64,000 bases of DNA from Corinectria fuckeliana. Lineage: Eukaryota; Ascomycota; Sordariomycetes; Hypocreales; Nectriaceae. The stretch lies in the NCBI GenBank assembly GCA_019137255.1, contig WPDH01000088.1, positions 124,001 through 188,000 on the forward strand. The letters are read 5' to 3'. Position 1 is the stretch's first letter. Every line of letters begins with the position of its first letter. Positions 37,738-49,848 of the stretch are shown piece after piece. A program made the translations under genes and the position numbers. Below the pieces are notes generated by a model, which was not told the origin of the DNA, made no database searches, and saw only the letters and a list, made by a program, of their open reading frames with translations.

Positions 37738-40409
37738 CCACCACTACGCCCGAACACCCCGCAAGCCTTACTCGGAGGATGATGATACCCACACGATACC
37801 CATATACCCTTCAGTTGCTGAATCCAATGGATCCCGCAGCATGATTCGCGTTTATCCCTTCTTCGACTGGCTTGCTTCAGGAAAATCGAGCCTGATACAC
37901 CATGTCGACCTGTTTTACTGTTACTGGATTATAAGATTGTTTGTGTTTTGAATGATATCATGGAGCATAGCGAAGGCGGCGTTTAGGACAGAGGATTATT
38001 TGAATGTTGTTTTAGCCCCATCGTCATCATCACCATCATCACATGTTGTATTTCATTAGAGCAAACATCATGTTTTCCCCCTTCCTGTTGCTTGTGCGAT
38101 CTGGCATTCTAGATCATCTCTAGACGCCTCTATTGACTACGAAGAAAGACGGGAGTCCGTCTGAAAGGTACGGGTTTTGCCGCAGGGAATGCTCTTATTT
38201 GTTTCCATTGCGGTTTGGACGGTTGACACATGTGTATGTGTTGAATTTGAAATGGCGTTTGGAGCTTGGGTGCTAGGGATAGGGGGCCATTGATTGCTTC
38301 ATTTGTTCTCTCCTAGTGCTTGTATTCCTGTAGTATGGCCCGGAAGATAAAACTCCCCCGTTGTTTACTTGCATCGCACTTGGCGGATCTGAGGAGGAGA
38401 AAGTGGGTGACATGGGTGTAATACATGAAAGTTATGGATCCACACAACTTCTTCGCAAAACGTTGCCTATCGGGTGATTGCAAGGGATGACGAATCCCTG
38501 TGCGTAGTATATACCAGCTTCGTGCTACAGCCTGTAGAGAACGTGCTCGCCGTCGCTGCCAAGGGCATGTACAAGGTTGCCATCGCAAGGAAACACCCAC
38601 GCGGCCACCATGCGAATACATTGTGGCGAGATCGAATTTTTAATCACGGCATGTGCTCCGGCACAACCGCGAGCTGACGTAAACTAGTCAGCCATCTCAC
38701 CTAGCCTTACGCCATATTTTGGTATTTTGGTGAGGGCTGCATGTTTTGGGGTAAGCCGTAAGCAGGGTCGAAGCCTGGATCTAGGTTTCCACACGTAGTG
38801 GCTGAGGTGGTGTCAGGTGCGCGGTGAGGGTGGGATTGAGGAGTTGGGTGTGAAAAGGACGCGTGAGGTATTCGGTACGGAGAACGGCTTTCGTACACTG
38901 CAGTAATCCTTCAATCAAGGTCGGAGGTTTCCATAGATGACGCTGTGAATGGCGCACTTCCCACGGAGTTGATCTGCCACCTTGTCAGTGTTAAGAATGC
39001 AAGTGCCAAGTTCCACATCAGGGTCCCGGCCCATCAGCCTCATTTGCCCTGACCCCGGACATTTCAGAGCGACTCTGTTGACAAACCAGACCGGGCCGAG
39101 TCCCAGTCTCGTGGGCGCCGCCATCTTGGCCGGGTGGGTCTCATCGAGAGCGGCTCCACGGCCGGGGCGCGGCGCCGATGCAAGCCCCCTTCGGCCTTAG
39201 TGACAGGGAGCCAGCATCCTCGTCCCCCACTAAGTTAGGCCTTTCGGGGGCTCCAGATCTGGCAGCCCGTTTTGGCGGCCATCTTGCATGAGGGCCCCGA
39301 TCGTCCAGGCGTGTCACTCTGGCGCTGGTCGTCCTGGTGTGCGATCGCTTGCTGATTGGTGTAGCGTGTGTGAGTTGTCTGGTGTCCACCCCCGGGAACT
39401 GTCGTGGGTATTGGATTGGACGGGGGCACACGGGGGAAGGGGCACACGGGGGAACGGTCAACGGGGGTTCCATCCCAGATGAGATGGAGGCCTGGCGATT
39501 GGATCTCAGATGCATGGCAGAGATACTCTCGATTGAATATGGGTCTTGCATGCGCTCGCTTTCAATCGCGCGCAACCCAGAGATGCGGCGTAGACTTATT
39601 TCGGCACGGAGAACACTGTGTGGGTTCCCCGCAGCGTTCATTTTCATCGGAGCCTGTCATTCACCTTGGGGATTCCCGTCGTACCCTGACGGCTGGCGGC
39701 ATTGACTTCGAGTTTCCGTCAATCGATATCCAGACCTATGCATCGGTTGCCGACAACCTGTTCAAGCGCGGACGGCACGCCCTGTTCCCCACAGCTGGCT
39801 GTAAGGTAAATAGGGCGCCCAGGCATAACTTCCCTCTGGAGATATCGCCAATAGAGGCGCACAGTTACCGATAGCATCTCTTACCCGAAACCAAAATCCC
39901 ATACATAAGCACATGCCCTTCTCCGAAAATTCTGACCGCCATGGACTAGAATCTCCATTCCCCGGACGCAAGATGCATCCCCATCTGAGCGTAGCCCCGG
40001 AAAGGACTAGCTCCATCTTACCGCTGACTAACCCCCTGACTACTCTGTCACGAATCCGGGTTCGCTGGCCCGTGCACCCCGACTTCACGCGTTGTCTGTT
40101 TTTCGCACGCCTTGCGCAGAGCCGCCGGCCGACGTCACGTCTCCTCCTGATGCTCCCAACATTCATCAACTACTCGCCAACGAGGCCTCCGTTCGACTCC
40201 TAACTCGGTCACCCACGAGATAAAGCTCGTCTAACGTGTATGCCAGCTTCCAGATGACCCGAGTTCCCGCCAGCCCCCGGACCGAGCTCGCGCGCCACCT
40301 CTCCCTAACGCGGTGATTCAACTCGACCTCACCCCCCTTCCCCCCCCCCCCGATTTGCGCCAGCGAGCCCCCGATTTTCAAAAAAACATTGTCATTCGCT
40401 TTTTCTACC
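37738..40409. other. Intergenic region, no gene supported
   Basis: 2.7 kb between tandem genes. It holds the LRR 3' flank (with a short TCA/CAT-rich stretch near 38025), a G-rich tandem repeat (39421) and, at the right end, a C-run promoter (40341-40352) just before NTO1. Confidence 0.5.
39421..39468. repeat. GGCACACGGGGGAA-type short tandem repeat
   Basis: Two near-perfect copies of a 14-bp unit plus a degenerate third copy, G-rich on the plus strand. Confidence 0.65.
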
Positions 40410-43400
40410 ATGGCTCCCGCATCACCTAGTCCTCGTCGACCACCTACGGCCAGGCGCCGCGGGCGACCTCCGGGCTCAACCAACGCCGCGCGCGCCGCGA
40501 GGCAGGCAGCCTTGGCAGCCGGTGCCGCATCCGAGCCACCACCCAAGAAGAGGCGATATATCCCCGGTGGCCCTGGCGGCGGAGGCCGTTTTATAGACTC
40601 CGATATGCTCGATACTCCTAGCCTTATGGGCCCAGCTACTGTCTCAAGGTCACGGAACGCGGCCCGAGAGGTCCTCAACGGAGCCTCGCCATCCCTGATG
40701 CCTCGCCGAGAAAGAAGCGCCCGGACACGAGCGACAGCCGACGACGGCGAGCTAGAAGAAATGCATTGGGGGTCTGCTGCGGCCATGGCCGCCTCGGTGA
40801 AACAGGCCGAAGATTACAAACCCCGTGAGGAGCGCAGCTGGGAGGACTTTCACCCAAACCTCGATATTGAGGCGGCCTTTCTGGTGCTGCGTTCCGACGA
40901 TGTCGATGGCATCTCTCATGATTCTCCCGGAACTCCAATTGCGCAGATATCGAGCACGCCGATGAACAGTTCTCACACCCCTTCTAGGCAGCCCAACCCC
41001 GCATCTACCGGAAACACTCCGAATCCGCAAGGTCACGCGGAGTCCAACCCCTTTGATAACCCCAACGGCACTCCGTCTCGACGCGCTCGGCGAGTGACCC
41101 GGGATGTTGTTAGCTTTTACAGCAGTCGACCAATGGATTTCGCCATGACGCCCAAGACGCCCAAGATACTGCCCATACAAAACCAAACGCCAAAGGAGAA
41201 ACTCGACCTGAAACTTCCATCCTATCGAAAGACGAATCGCATAGAACTCTTCGAGAGCAAAACATTCGGGCAAGCACGTTATGTTGACAAGGCGATGAGT
41301 AATGTCGGCTATCAAGAGAGCGACCACTTCATTCGTCCAGATCATACCCTTATCAAGGCCTCGGACGCCAACGCTGAAGACGATGCGGATCAGTCTGAAG
41401 CCGCGAACCCTGAGGAGCATGTGCAATCTTCACGGATCGGCCGCGTTGAATACGACATGGATGAGCAGGACGACATGTGGCTCGAGCAGTACAATGGCCA
41501 GCGCAGGCAAAACGAGTCTCAAGAGATAACCCGGGAGGTCTTTGAGATCACCATGACGAAGATTGAAAAGGAATGGCATGCCTTGGAAAAACGAATTCCT
41601 AAGCCCAACCCCAAGCCTCCCCAAACACACCGTCCGCGGTCAAGCTCCGCTGCTGCCGTTAATGGTGAGCCGCAGGTGGGAGAAGAGCCTGATTCTAAAT
41701 GTGCCATCTGCGACGACGGAGACTGTGAAAACACTAACGCTATCGTCTTTTGTGATGGCTGCAACTTGGCTGTTCATCAAGAATGCTATGGTGTGCCCTT
41801 TATTCCCGAGGGTCAGTGGCTCTGCCGCAAGTGTCAGCTTTGTGGCCGTGGAGTACCGGTAAGCATCCACAGCCTCGTAGTCAAGACTTGACTGCAGAAT
41901 AACTAACCCCTTCTCTCAGACTTGCATCTTCTGCCCTAATTCTGATGGCGCTTTCAAGCAAACCAACTCTTCCAAGTGGGCCCATCTGCTCTGCGCCATG
42001 TGGGTTCCTGAAGTCTCTCTAGGTAACCATACATTCATGGAACCTGTCATGGACGTGGAAAAAGTCCCCAAAAATCGGTGGAAGCTAAGCTGCTACATCT
42101 GCCGGCAGAGAATGGGAGCCTGCATCCAGTGTAGCAACAAGAACTGCTACCAGGCCTTCCATGTAACCTGTGCGAGGAGATCTCGGCTTTTTCTCAAGAT
42201 GAAAACAAGTCAAGGCGCCCTCGCCGTGTTGGACGGCGGCATGGTTCTCAAGGCTTTCTGCGACAAGCACTGTCCTGTCGATTATGCACATGAGAACGGA
42301 GTTCATCAAGCGACAAAGACGGCAAAGAAGTTCTACAAAAGAATCATGAGGGGTCGCATTTGGGCCGACAATCACGTCATGGCCAATGCCATTGCCGCGC
42401 AGCACCGCAACGCCATCACCGACCATCCTCCCGACGAGTCGCAGATGACGGGTGCCAAAAACACTGCCGTGATGGGCGGGGACAAGAAGAAGGGCCAAAC
42501 CCCAAAAAACCTTTGGAAGCTGCCATCTGGCGCTCCCATTATTCCTCAGGCCGTGTTCGAGATTGTAGAGGCATCTATCCAACGCTTTTCCTTTAACAAG
42601 CGAAAAGAATTTCTCAGCGAAGCCTGCCGCTACTGGACGTTGAAGCGAGAAGCCCGCAGAGGTGCTGCGCTGCTGAAGCGCCTCCAGCTTCAGATGGAGT
42701 CGTTCTCATCCATGGAGCTGACAAGGCGCGATTTCGCCGCCATGGGTCCGACTGGGAAGGCTAGACTGGCGAGGCGCATCCAATTCGCCCAGAACCTCAT
42801 CAAGGATCTCGAACAGCTCAAGACCATCTCAGATGAGCTTGTGGATCGAGAACAGTTGAAAGTGGAAGCTGGAGATCTCGAGCAGGATTTTGTGGACGAA
42901 TGCTACTTCCCGGTCGCAAAACTACTTCCTCCCTGCATCGAAAAGGCAATATCGTGAGTAGCTTACTGCCAATGAGTTGGGACTCACTGCTAACTTGCTG
43001 TAGGCTGGACAAGAACGTCTTCATGGACGGCTTAGAAAAGTTACAGGATCGTGTAGAGACTCGGTTCTATGTGACGACACTATCATTCGCAGCAGATCTC
43101 TGCGAGGTCATCACCTCCGGCATCAGCACTGTCCCCCGGAGCGTCAGCGTGTCGTCCGAACCACGCTTCGAGCTAAATGATGCATCCCCAACGAAGAATA
43201 TATTTGCAGATATTAGGGAACGTCGTAAGCTGGGGAAGCGCATTTTGAACATGGTGCAGCCTTATCTGGAGACCGCTCTGCGTGTCGAGTCCGAGATATC
43301 ACAGAAACCTTTCGAAAGTGTGCAAGCGGAGTTGAAAACGATGGTAGCCAACGCCACCAAAACTGGGCAGCCAGCTGTTGCCCCAGACCAGGAGAAATCA

Positions 43401-44003
43401 ACAGAAGAGGTCAATGACACCATCATGGTAGATGCCCCTCAGGCGCTGCAGATCACGGTTAAGGGTCCTCTTCAAGAAGAGGAAGGAGATGCAATGGACA
43501 CGGCGGAGGATGGTGATGAGGAGGGTGGGAATATTGAGGTCAACACCTCAGGTCTAGGGATCATTGACGAAGAAGAAAGCAAGGAGACCCTTCCCAATGT
43601 GGTCAAGACGTCTAGCACACCCCCCGACACGAACGGATATGTGTCTAGGCCTCGATCAGCACAAGCCGGACCACCCACTCCGCCACAGTCCAACGGAAGC
43701 CTCGGCCTGGAGCCAGCGGACCCTCTCACCGAGGGAGGAGTGCTATGGTATCTCAAAGGGCACGAGCCACGAGGGACCTCGGTTCTCGGTGAGCATTGGG
43801 CCGGTCGCGATGCTGTACGGATGCTCAGCGAGGATCTGACAGACATGGATGACGAAGAGCTGAAGGGGCTGGGAATGGACGTGGATCATGTAGTTGCCTC
43901 GGTCGCAGTGAAGGTAGATGGTTATGTGGACACAGCAACCACGGCCGCGAAGAGCAAGACTAGTAAGGTGAAGAAGCGGAGAACCTCGACACGAAGGCGA
44001 TGA
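40410..44003 (+). CDS. NTO1: PHD-finger subunit of the NuA3 histone acetyltransferase (Nto1/BRPF type)
   Basis: Exons 40410..41858, 41920..42953 and 43004..44003 give 1160 residues. An AT-hook (RRRGRPPGS) lies near residue 20. An enhancer-of-polycomb-like N-terminal region (SYRKTNRIELFESKTFG, YDMDEQDDMWLEQYN) precedes a PHD finger (CAICDDGDCENTNAIVFCDGC, C4HC3). A Cys pair (CQLC), a zinc knuckle and an extended second PHD follow (CIFCPNSDGAFKQTN, WKLSCYICRQRMGAC, CYQAFHVTCARRS). PHD-knuckle-PHD after an EPL domain is the BRPF/Nto1 signature; in yeast Nto1 bridges Sas3 to methylated H3. An intron splits the module after CGRGVP. No PWWP is seen; a region near nt 43050-43110 may be a bromodomain relic. 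The tail is acidic, then basic (KKRRTSTRRR, a likely NLS). Confidence 0.92.
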
Positions 44004-47000
44004 GCAGAAGGGGTAAACTTGCGAGCACGAGGGTGTACTATTACGGAACCATGGATTGTTTGCGGGGGACGGTTCTATCTCCCCCGGGGTTTTCTTCTTT
44101 TTGCAGCCATACAAGTCATATATACATATGCACCATACAGCTTGGCGTTGAAGGCAAGATGGGATGCTCATATTTTTAATTACGTGGAACAGGGCGTTGA
44201 AGGGAAGGGATGGGATGGAGGTAGCAAGCATGGATGCAATGCAGGGACAGGACGAAATGAGATAAATGTATGAACTCATTGAAGTATTGTAAATATATTG
44301 ATATGAGAATGATGGTTGAATGGAACAGTGATCAGAGACATAGCTTATCTCGTAGGTCAACCGGTTGTACATCGTACGGAGCTCACCGGTGTCACGTGAT
44401 CGGGATCGAAGCATTCGAAGTGATGCATGATGACACAACTTCTATGGGCCCTCGCTGGAGAGGGGGGACCCAAACAGACGATGACAGGCTCTCAGGAACA
44501 AAACCATGTCCATGGCGCAAGCACTTGGCTGGGAGTGGCGCTCTCTGGCGCGGCATGTTTGATGCAGGCGGGAGCAAAAGGGAGCAAATGGGGAGAACGC
44601 ATCGCATCGAAGCTTAGGGATTGGATCGTCAGAGCTAGGGAAGGGCTCGGTCACAGAAACGAGGGGTTGTGAAGATCTACTACAATATAAAGGACGCGGA
44701 CGGCATAAAGTTAGTCTGACTGGGCACTTGGACGTCATTCTTTGAATGCGGGCTTGAGGGGGCTTGGATTACAAGAATGAAATAACAGGCAAGGAATTCA
44801 TTAGGCCCCTGGCTTTTCTTTTCTTTTTCTCTTCTTTTCTTAGGTATCCCAAGTTTGAGGAACTGCTCAAAGGTGAAAGGCCAGAAATAGCAAGAAGTAG
44901 TTGCGTGGCAAAAGGGACGAGGAGATGTGGAGCAGACAAGAGACAGATAAATTGATGAGAACGAGCCTGCGAATACCGACCGGTAGGAAGTGGAGTACTG
45001 TAGGCGCTTGGTTTGCTGAGGGATAGTCTAGGCAGTGCTAGTTTGTGTTTGGCGCATGGTGGTGGTGGTAACGATTATGGGCCAAGACGAGGACGAAGGA
45101 GTTGGTTAGGTGCTCAACAATATATATTGTTTGTTAAGTTGAGGCACGAGGGGCAACACGCATTGACAAAAGAAGGAGATAGGTCAGGCTCGGTCGGGAC
45201 TGAGTCGCTCGCCTTGAGACCCAACGAACTGCTAGGGCCCGTATACTTCCTTGTTCAGTCCCGGATAGCTACAGTGTAATCTACGGAGTACGAGTACGGA
45301 GTAATGAGCAGCAACGCAATTAAGGTACGTAGGGAAGAATCGGGTCTATGAAGAATACGAAGTACCCCCCTGAGACAGCGCGAGCGAGGTTGAGCAAGGG
45401 GCAGAGAGCAGAGGATAGGAAAGCGCATGGGTCCTTCCTCAGTACACAGCGAGTGTAAATTTGCCTACATGTGTGACTTATTAGGAGGCTTGCAAATCAA
45501 GAATGGCGCGGGAGGCTTAGATTAACTACTAGGTATTGCAATCAATCCATGGTAGATCGGATGGTAGACCGGAATGGGCGGGAGCCGTAGCTTCAGTCCT
45601 GCGGGTCCCAGCGGGCGGGAGCGCCCAAACCTTCCAAGTTAGGTTGCGAGCTTCCAGGGGAGTTCGTAGGGCAGTGGCAGTGCGGTAGGTACCCGAAAGC
45701 ACCTAGTAGCAATAAGCCTAAGCCAAGTCACCTCAATAGCCGACCCGACGTTTTCCCCTCCTTACATAGTAGGTAGGTAGGTAGGTACCTACCTACCTTA
45801 CCAAGACTACCTACTAGTAGAGGTAGTAAGGTGCCCGGGCGCCTTCCTTTTTCCTTCCAGTGGTCTCCATGCCCTGAAGGGCATCCGAGGCGCCCCCGAT
45901 AGCGCCTGAGACGCTCACGCCCAATTTCTCATCCATCCCCTTTGCAAGAGAAAAAAAAAACCACCCCCCTTCAACTCTCTTCTCCATCTGCATCCCAACG
46001 ATCCGACGACGAAGACGAATTTTCCCGTGTTTGCCCATCGCCGACACACCCTACGACGCCTACAGGCATCTCGAGACTTCATTTCTCGTCAAAACTCCAA
46101 AAAAAAAACCCAAGACGAACCGGCGACGACGACCTCTCGTGTCTGTCCCAACCTAACGCTCGACTTCAAATTCCTGATCGCGCCCGCGCCTGACCAGCCG
46201 CCCCAACAACAAGAAGCCCACCTACGATAGAGCCACGAGGCCTCTCCCCATCCCTCCGCTGCAACTTGACGACCCGAGGCTCTTTTCCCCTCGCACCCAG
46301 ACCCAATTTCCACCTCCATCCTACCTGCACCGGCGACGAAGCGTCCATTTCTCGACGCCTATTTCCCATTCTCCCGCGACCAGATACGCCCGCTTGTCCC
46401 CGCTGCTAGCTGACGGTGTTTTTTTCCACCCCCCAATTCTGACGCCCTGCCTCCGCTGCCCTCTATTGGGACCCGTGGACAGCTATCAACAACACCCGGT
46501 GGCCCACTGCGGCAACCACGACGACGGCTTGATCTGAGCTCCCTTGACTGCCACGATCTGTCGTGTGTATATCGACGACTCTCCATCCCACGAGACATTG
46601 CTTATTGTCCCTGCTGCGCCCTTCCTTGCCCGCTTTCGCTGCTCGAAAGCCCCAAGAGACGTGATCACTTCAGGTGAGTTTCGTGTGTGCGTGTTGTCTG
46701 TCTGTCTCCCTGTGTGTGTGCGTCCGCGGCCGCGGCCGCCGCGTTGCTGTCCACTCCCCCTCTCTCCCTTCCTCTCCCGCACTGCGCCCGCTCCATGCTC
46801 CTCCCGCCCTCAACTCCAAATTTTCTTCTCCCTCCCCTTCACTACTCTCGCGAGAACCCACGTCACCGCTGTCGGGTTTTTTTGTGCGAATTCACCCGGC
46901 CGCGTTTTCTGTGGGCTTTGCAACATTCGTTATTTCCCTTCCCACTCCAAACTTGTTTTCTACGTGCCGCCGGCTGACTCGGCCAAGATTTACGAAGTGT

Positions 47001-47145
47001 ATCGGCTTGCCACATCGGCCTCACATCTGACGATCACACCCCGCAATCTCATTGACCAGCGATTTGTCCTGCTGCTCTCTCTCTCCTTCCCCCGACCACC
47101 CTCTCGACTCCCGCGGGCCCGCTCTCGCTAGCACACACTTCCAAG
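44004..47145. other. Intergenic region and PP1 leader
   Basis: 3.1 kb between NTO1 and PP1. It contains three TACGRAGTA motifs (45282, 45295, 45356) and a 24-bp AGGT/ACCT palindrome at 45775. From about 45.95 kb the plus strand is CT-rich with A runs, as in long fungal leaders. Frames up to 195 codons in 46.5-47.1 kb lie in this leader and look noncoding. Confidence 0.55.
45775..45798. repeat. 24-bp perfect palindrome, (AGGT)3(ACCT)3
   Basis: Three AGGT units followed by three ACCT units form a self-complementary block with no spacer, within a longer TAGG/CCTA-rich stretch (45765-45830). Confidence 0.85.
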
Positions 47146-48369
47146 ATGGCCGACCAACACGAGGTCGATCTCGACTCTATAATCGACCGGCTACTCGAGG
47201 TGCGCGGTAGCCGCCCCGGCAAGCAGGTTCAGCTGCTCGAAGCTGAGATCCGCTACCTTTGCACCAAGGCCCGTGAGATCTTCATCTCCCAGCCCATTCT
47301 CCTCGAGCTCGAGGCTCCCATTAAGGTACATTATCCCACGCTATCCGTCCGCTCCCCCGAAAGATTTGACATCGGGGCATGGAGCTAGAGGAGCATCATC
47401 GGGAGCTCGACTCGCTGACTCCTGTGTCGTACAGATCTGTGGCGATATCCACGGTCAATACTACGACTTGCTGCGGCTCTTCGAGTACGGTGGCTTCCCT
47501 CCCGAAGCCAACTACCTCTTCCTCGGTGATTACGTCGACCGAGGTAAGCAGTCTCTCGAGACCATTTGCCTCCTTCTCGCATACAAGATCAAGTATCCCG
47601 AGAACTTCTTCATTCTACGAGGAAACCACGAATGTGCTTCCATCAACCGAATCTACGGTTTCTACGACGAATGCAAGCGTCGCTACAACATTAAGCTGTG
47701 GAAGACCTTTACCGATTGCTTCAACTGTCTGCCTATCGCCGCTATCATCGACGAGAAGATCTTCACCATGCACGGCGGTCTGAGCCCCGACCTCAACTCG
47801 ATGGAACAGATCCGCAGAGTGATGCGCCCCACTGACGTACGTATTACGCTCTTGTGCCTGTGCTCTTAGCTGTTTGGCAGGCGCCGCATGATCCTCTTGC
47901 CATCAATACTGACGGAGCTCTAGATTCCTGACTGCGGTCTCCTGTGCGATCTCTTGTGGTCTGATCCCGACAAGGACATCACGGGCTGGAGTGAGAACGA
48001 CCGTGGCGTGTCGTTCACTTTCGGTCCCGACGTTGTTTCTCGATTCCTCCAAAAGCACGACATGGATCTGATCTGCCGCGCCCACCAAGTCGTTGAGGAC
48101 GGCTACGAGTTCTTTTCTAAGCGCCAGCTCGTCACCTTGTTCAGCGCCCCTAACTACTGTGGCGAGTTTGACAATGCAGGTGCTATGATGAGTGTCGACG
48201 AGAGCTTGCTCTGCTCATTCCAGATTCTGAAACCTGCTGAGAAGAAGCAAAAGTATGTTCAAGGTCGCTCCAGAAGCGCACACAAATCGGTTTATCTTGG
48301 CCACAGAACCATGACTTGTAGAGCTTATACTAACAATGCTTGCTTCAATCCAGGTTCGGCCGGCGTTAG
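47146..48369 (+). CDS. GLC7: Serine/threonine protein phosphatase PP1 catalytic subunit
   Basis: Four exons, 47146..47325, 47435..47836, 47924..48252 and a 16-nt terminal exon 48354..48369, give 308 residues, the usual fungal PP1 length. Metal-binding and catalytic motifs are intact: GDIHGQYYDLLRLF, GDYVDRGKQSLE, RGNHECASINRIYGFYDEC, HGGLSPDL and SAPNYCGEFDNAGAMMSVD. The last exon adds the end of the Lys-Gln-Lys tail (FGRR, stop). PP1 dephosphorylates many targets in glycogen metabolism, mitosis and transcription, steered by RVxF-type partners. Conservation of the whole core makes the call secure. Downstream reading without the last intron would add a long false tail. Confidence 0.98.
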
Positions 48370-49226
48370 ATTCTCAACAACTCGATCGACGAACGATCAA
48401 AAGCGACAAGCGATTGACCCGAGTCCTGTCTCGACCACCTTGCACCTCGCCTCTGCCATGGAGTCTGGCACCGAATGTTGGTTTTCTGGGAGGGTGTCGG
48501 ATCTGAACGTGTACCGTGTACCATAAGGCGGTGCTGCCTCTGCGAAACCCGAATCGTCTCTAATGCCCATATGCGAACTTGATAACGACAAACGGCTGTT
48601 TCTTAGCTCACAGATAAAACATACACAAAAAAATTTGACTTCCCACGCAGTTCATCGAATTCCGTTCAATATTCACGCCGAAACGGCATTTTGCCCTTTT
48701 TGCGTAGATAGGCTTGTGGACGGGCTGGGGATGGTCCGAGACCGGGTTTCGGGGGTGTTTATTTCTGTGACAGAGGAACGCCGAACGATGACGGGAGGAG
48801 AAATGTCCGTTTGCTATTAGTTTGCTCCATGCCCAGGACTGAACTGGGGGCATCGGTTTGCTACTCAAGTCACCATGTATAATTGCTTTATGGAGAAGGG
48901 GGGGTAACGGCTGTAGTATCCCTTGGCGAGTGTAGTTACGATGACGACGAGCGAAAGGGAAGCGTATGAACCATTTATGCTGTTTCGAAGCGATACGGTA
49001 CCATATTAATATCTCTAGGGGCTAGTTGTCTGGTTCACGGCTTGGTAACGATACCCGATATAAGGCGTGGAGTAGATATGCTTTGCTCGATCTACCTAGG
49101 TATGCATGCAGGCCAAGCAAGATAAAGTTGCCGCGCATGATATTCGAGGTGTAAGAAGAACATCGTGCAACAGTTCCTCTATATTTCTTCGGCCCATATT
49201 CCTTGGGGCCGACCCGTAGGAGCAAT
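48370..49226. other. Convergent intergenic region
   Basis: 0.86 kb between the PP1 stop and the SelW-like stop, presumably both 3' UTRs. No gene supported. Confidence 0.55.
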
Positions 49227-49848
49227 CTAATTACAGTCTTGACACTCTTCCTTCTTCTTCTCCTCCTCCTCCTCCTCTCCCTGCTTGCCATCCTCCTGCC
49301 CAGCCTTCCCGCTCCCGTCGTCGGCCTTCCCCGCGGCGCCGTGGTGCCGATCCACATGCCCCAGATCCCGCCCGGGCTCGACGACATCCCGCACCCGCCG
49401 CTTCAGCTCCTTGGTCTCCGGGAAGCCGCCGTCGGAGCGGCGGTCCCACAGCACCGTCGTGGACAGCGGTGCCGGTGCTGGTGCTGGTGCTGGTGCTGCT
49501 GCGGCGGCGGCGTCGTCCCCTTGCTGTTGCTGCTGCTTGCTCGCGTGCGTGATGGACACGACAAAGGTCCCGCCCGTGGACGGCTGCAGGGCGACTTCGC
49601 CGAGGGCTGTGGAGAAGGTGGAGAGGAGTTCTTGGGCGTACTGCCAAGGGGGAGAGGAGGGTTTTTTGTCAGTCAGGAATTTTTTCTCTCCAAAGGAGCG
49701 TGATGAAGGAGGACGAGGAGGGGAGGGGGGGCTTTGAGACGGGGGGCAGGAGACTTACATAGGCAGCGCGCAACATCCACTTGCACTGGGTGCAGAACTG
49801 GATAGTGACTCGCGGCAGAGGACAGCCTGCGGGGGCTTGAGCGGCCAT
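49227..49848 (-). CDS. Rdx-family selenoprotein W-like protein (Cys form)
   Basis: Exons 49848..49759 and 49640..49227, joined in phase 0 over a 118-nt intron, give 167 residues. The N-terminus has the redox motif RVTIQFCTQCKWMLRAAYYAQELL, where both CxxC positions are Cys (no selenocysteine). The Rdx fold continues with STALGEVALQPSTGGTFVV and the LWDRRSDGGFPETKELKRRVRDVVEPGRDLGH segment typical of fungal members. An (AP)n and Gln-rich insert (about residues 70-95) breaks the family core, and the tail is Glu/Lys-rich (EEEEEEKKK). It is probably a thioredoxin-fold redox protein; its partners in fungi are unknown. Convergent with PP1. Confidence 0.85.

Noticed and set aside
46544..47131. 195-codon frame just upstream of PP1
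   Set aside because: It lies in the CT-rich PP1 leader, with Ser/Pro/Arg/Leu composition typical of noncoding pyrimidine tracts.
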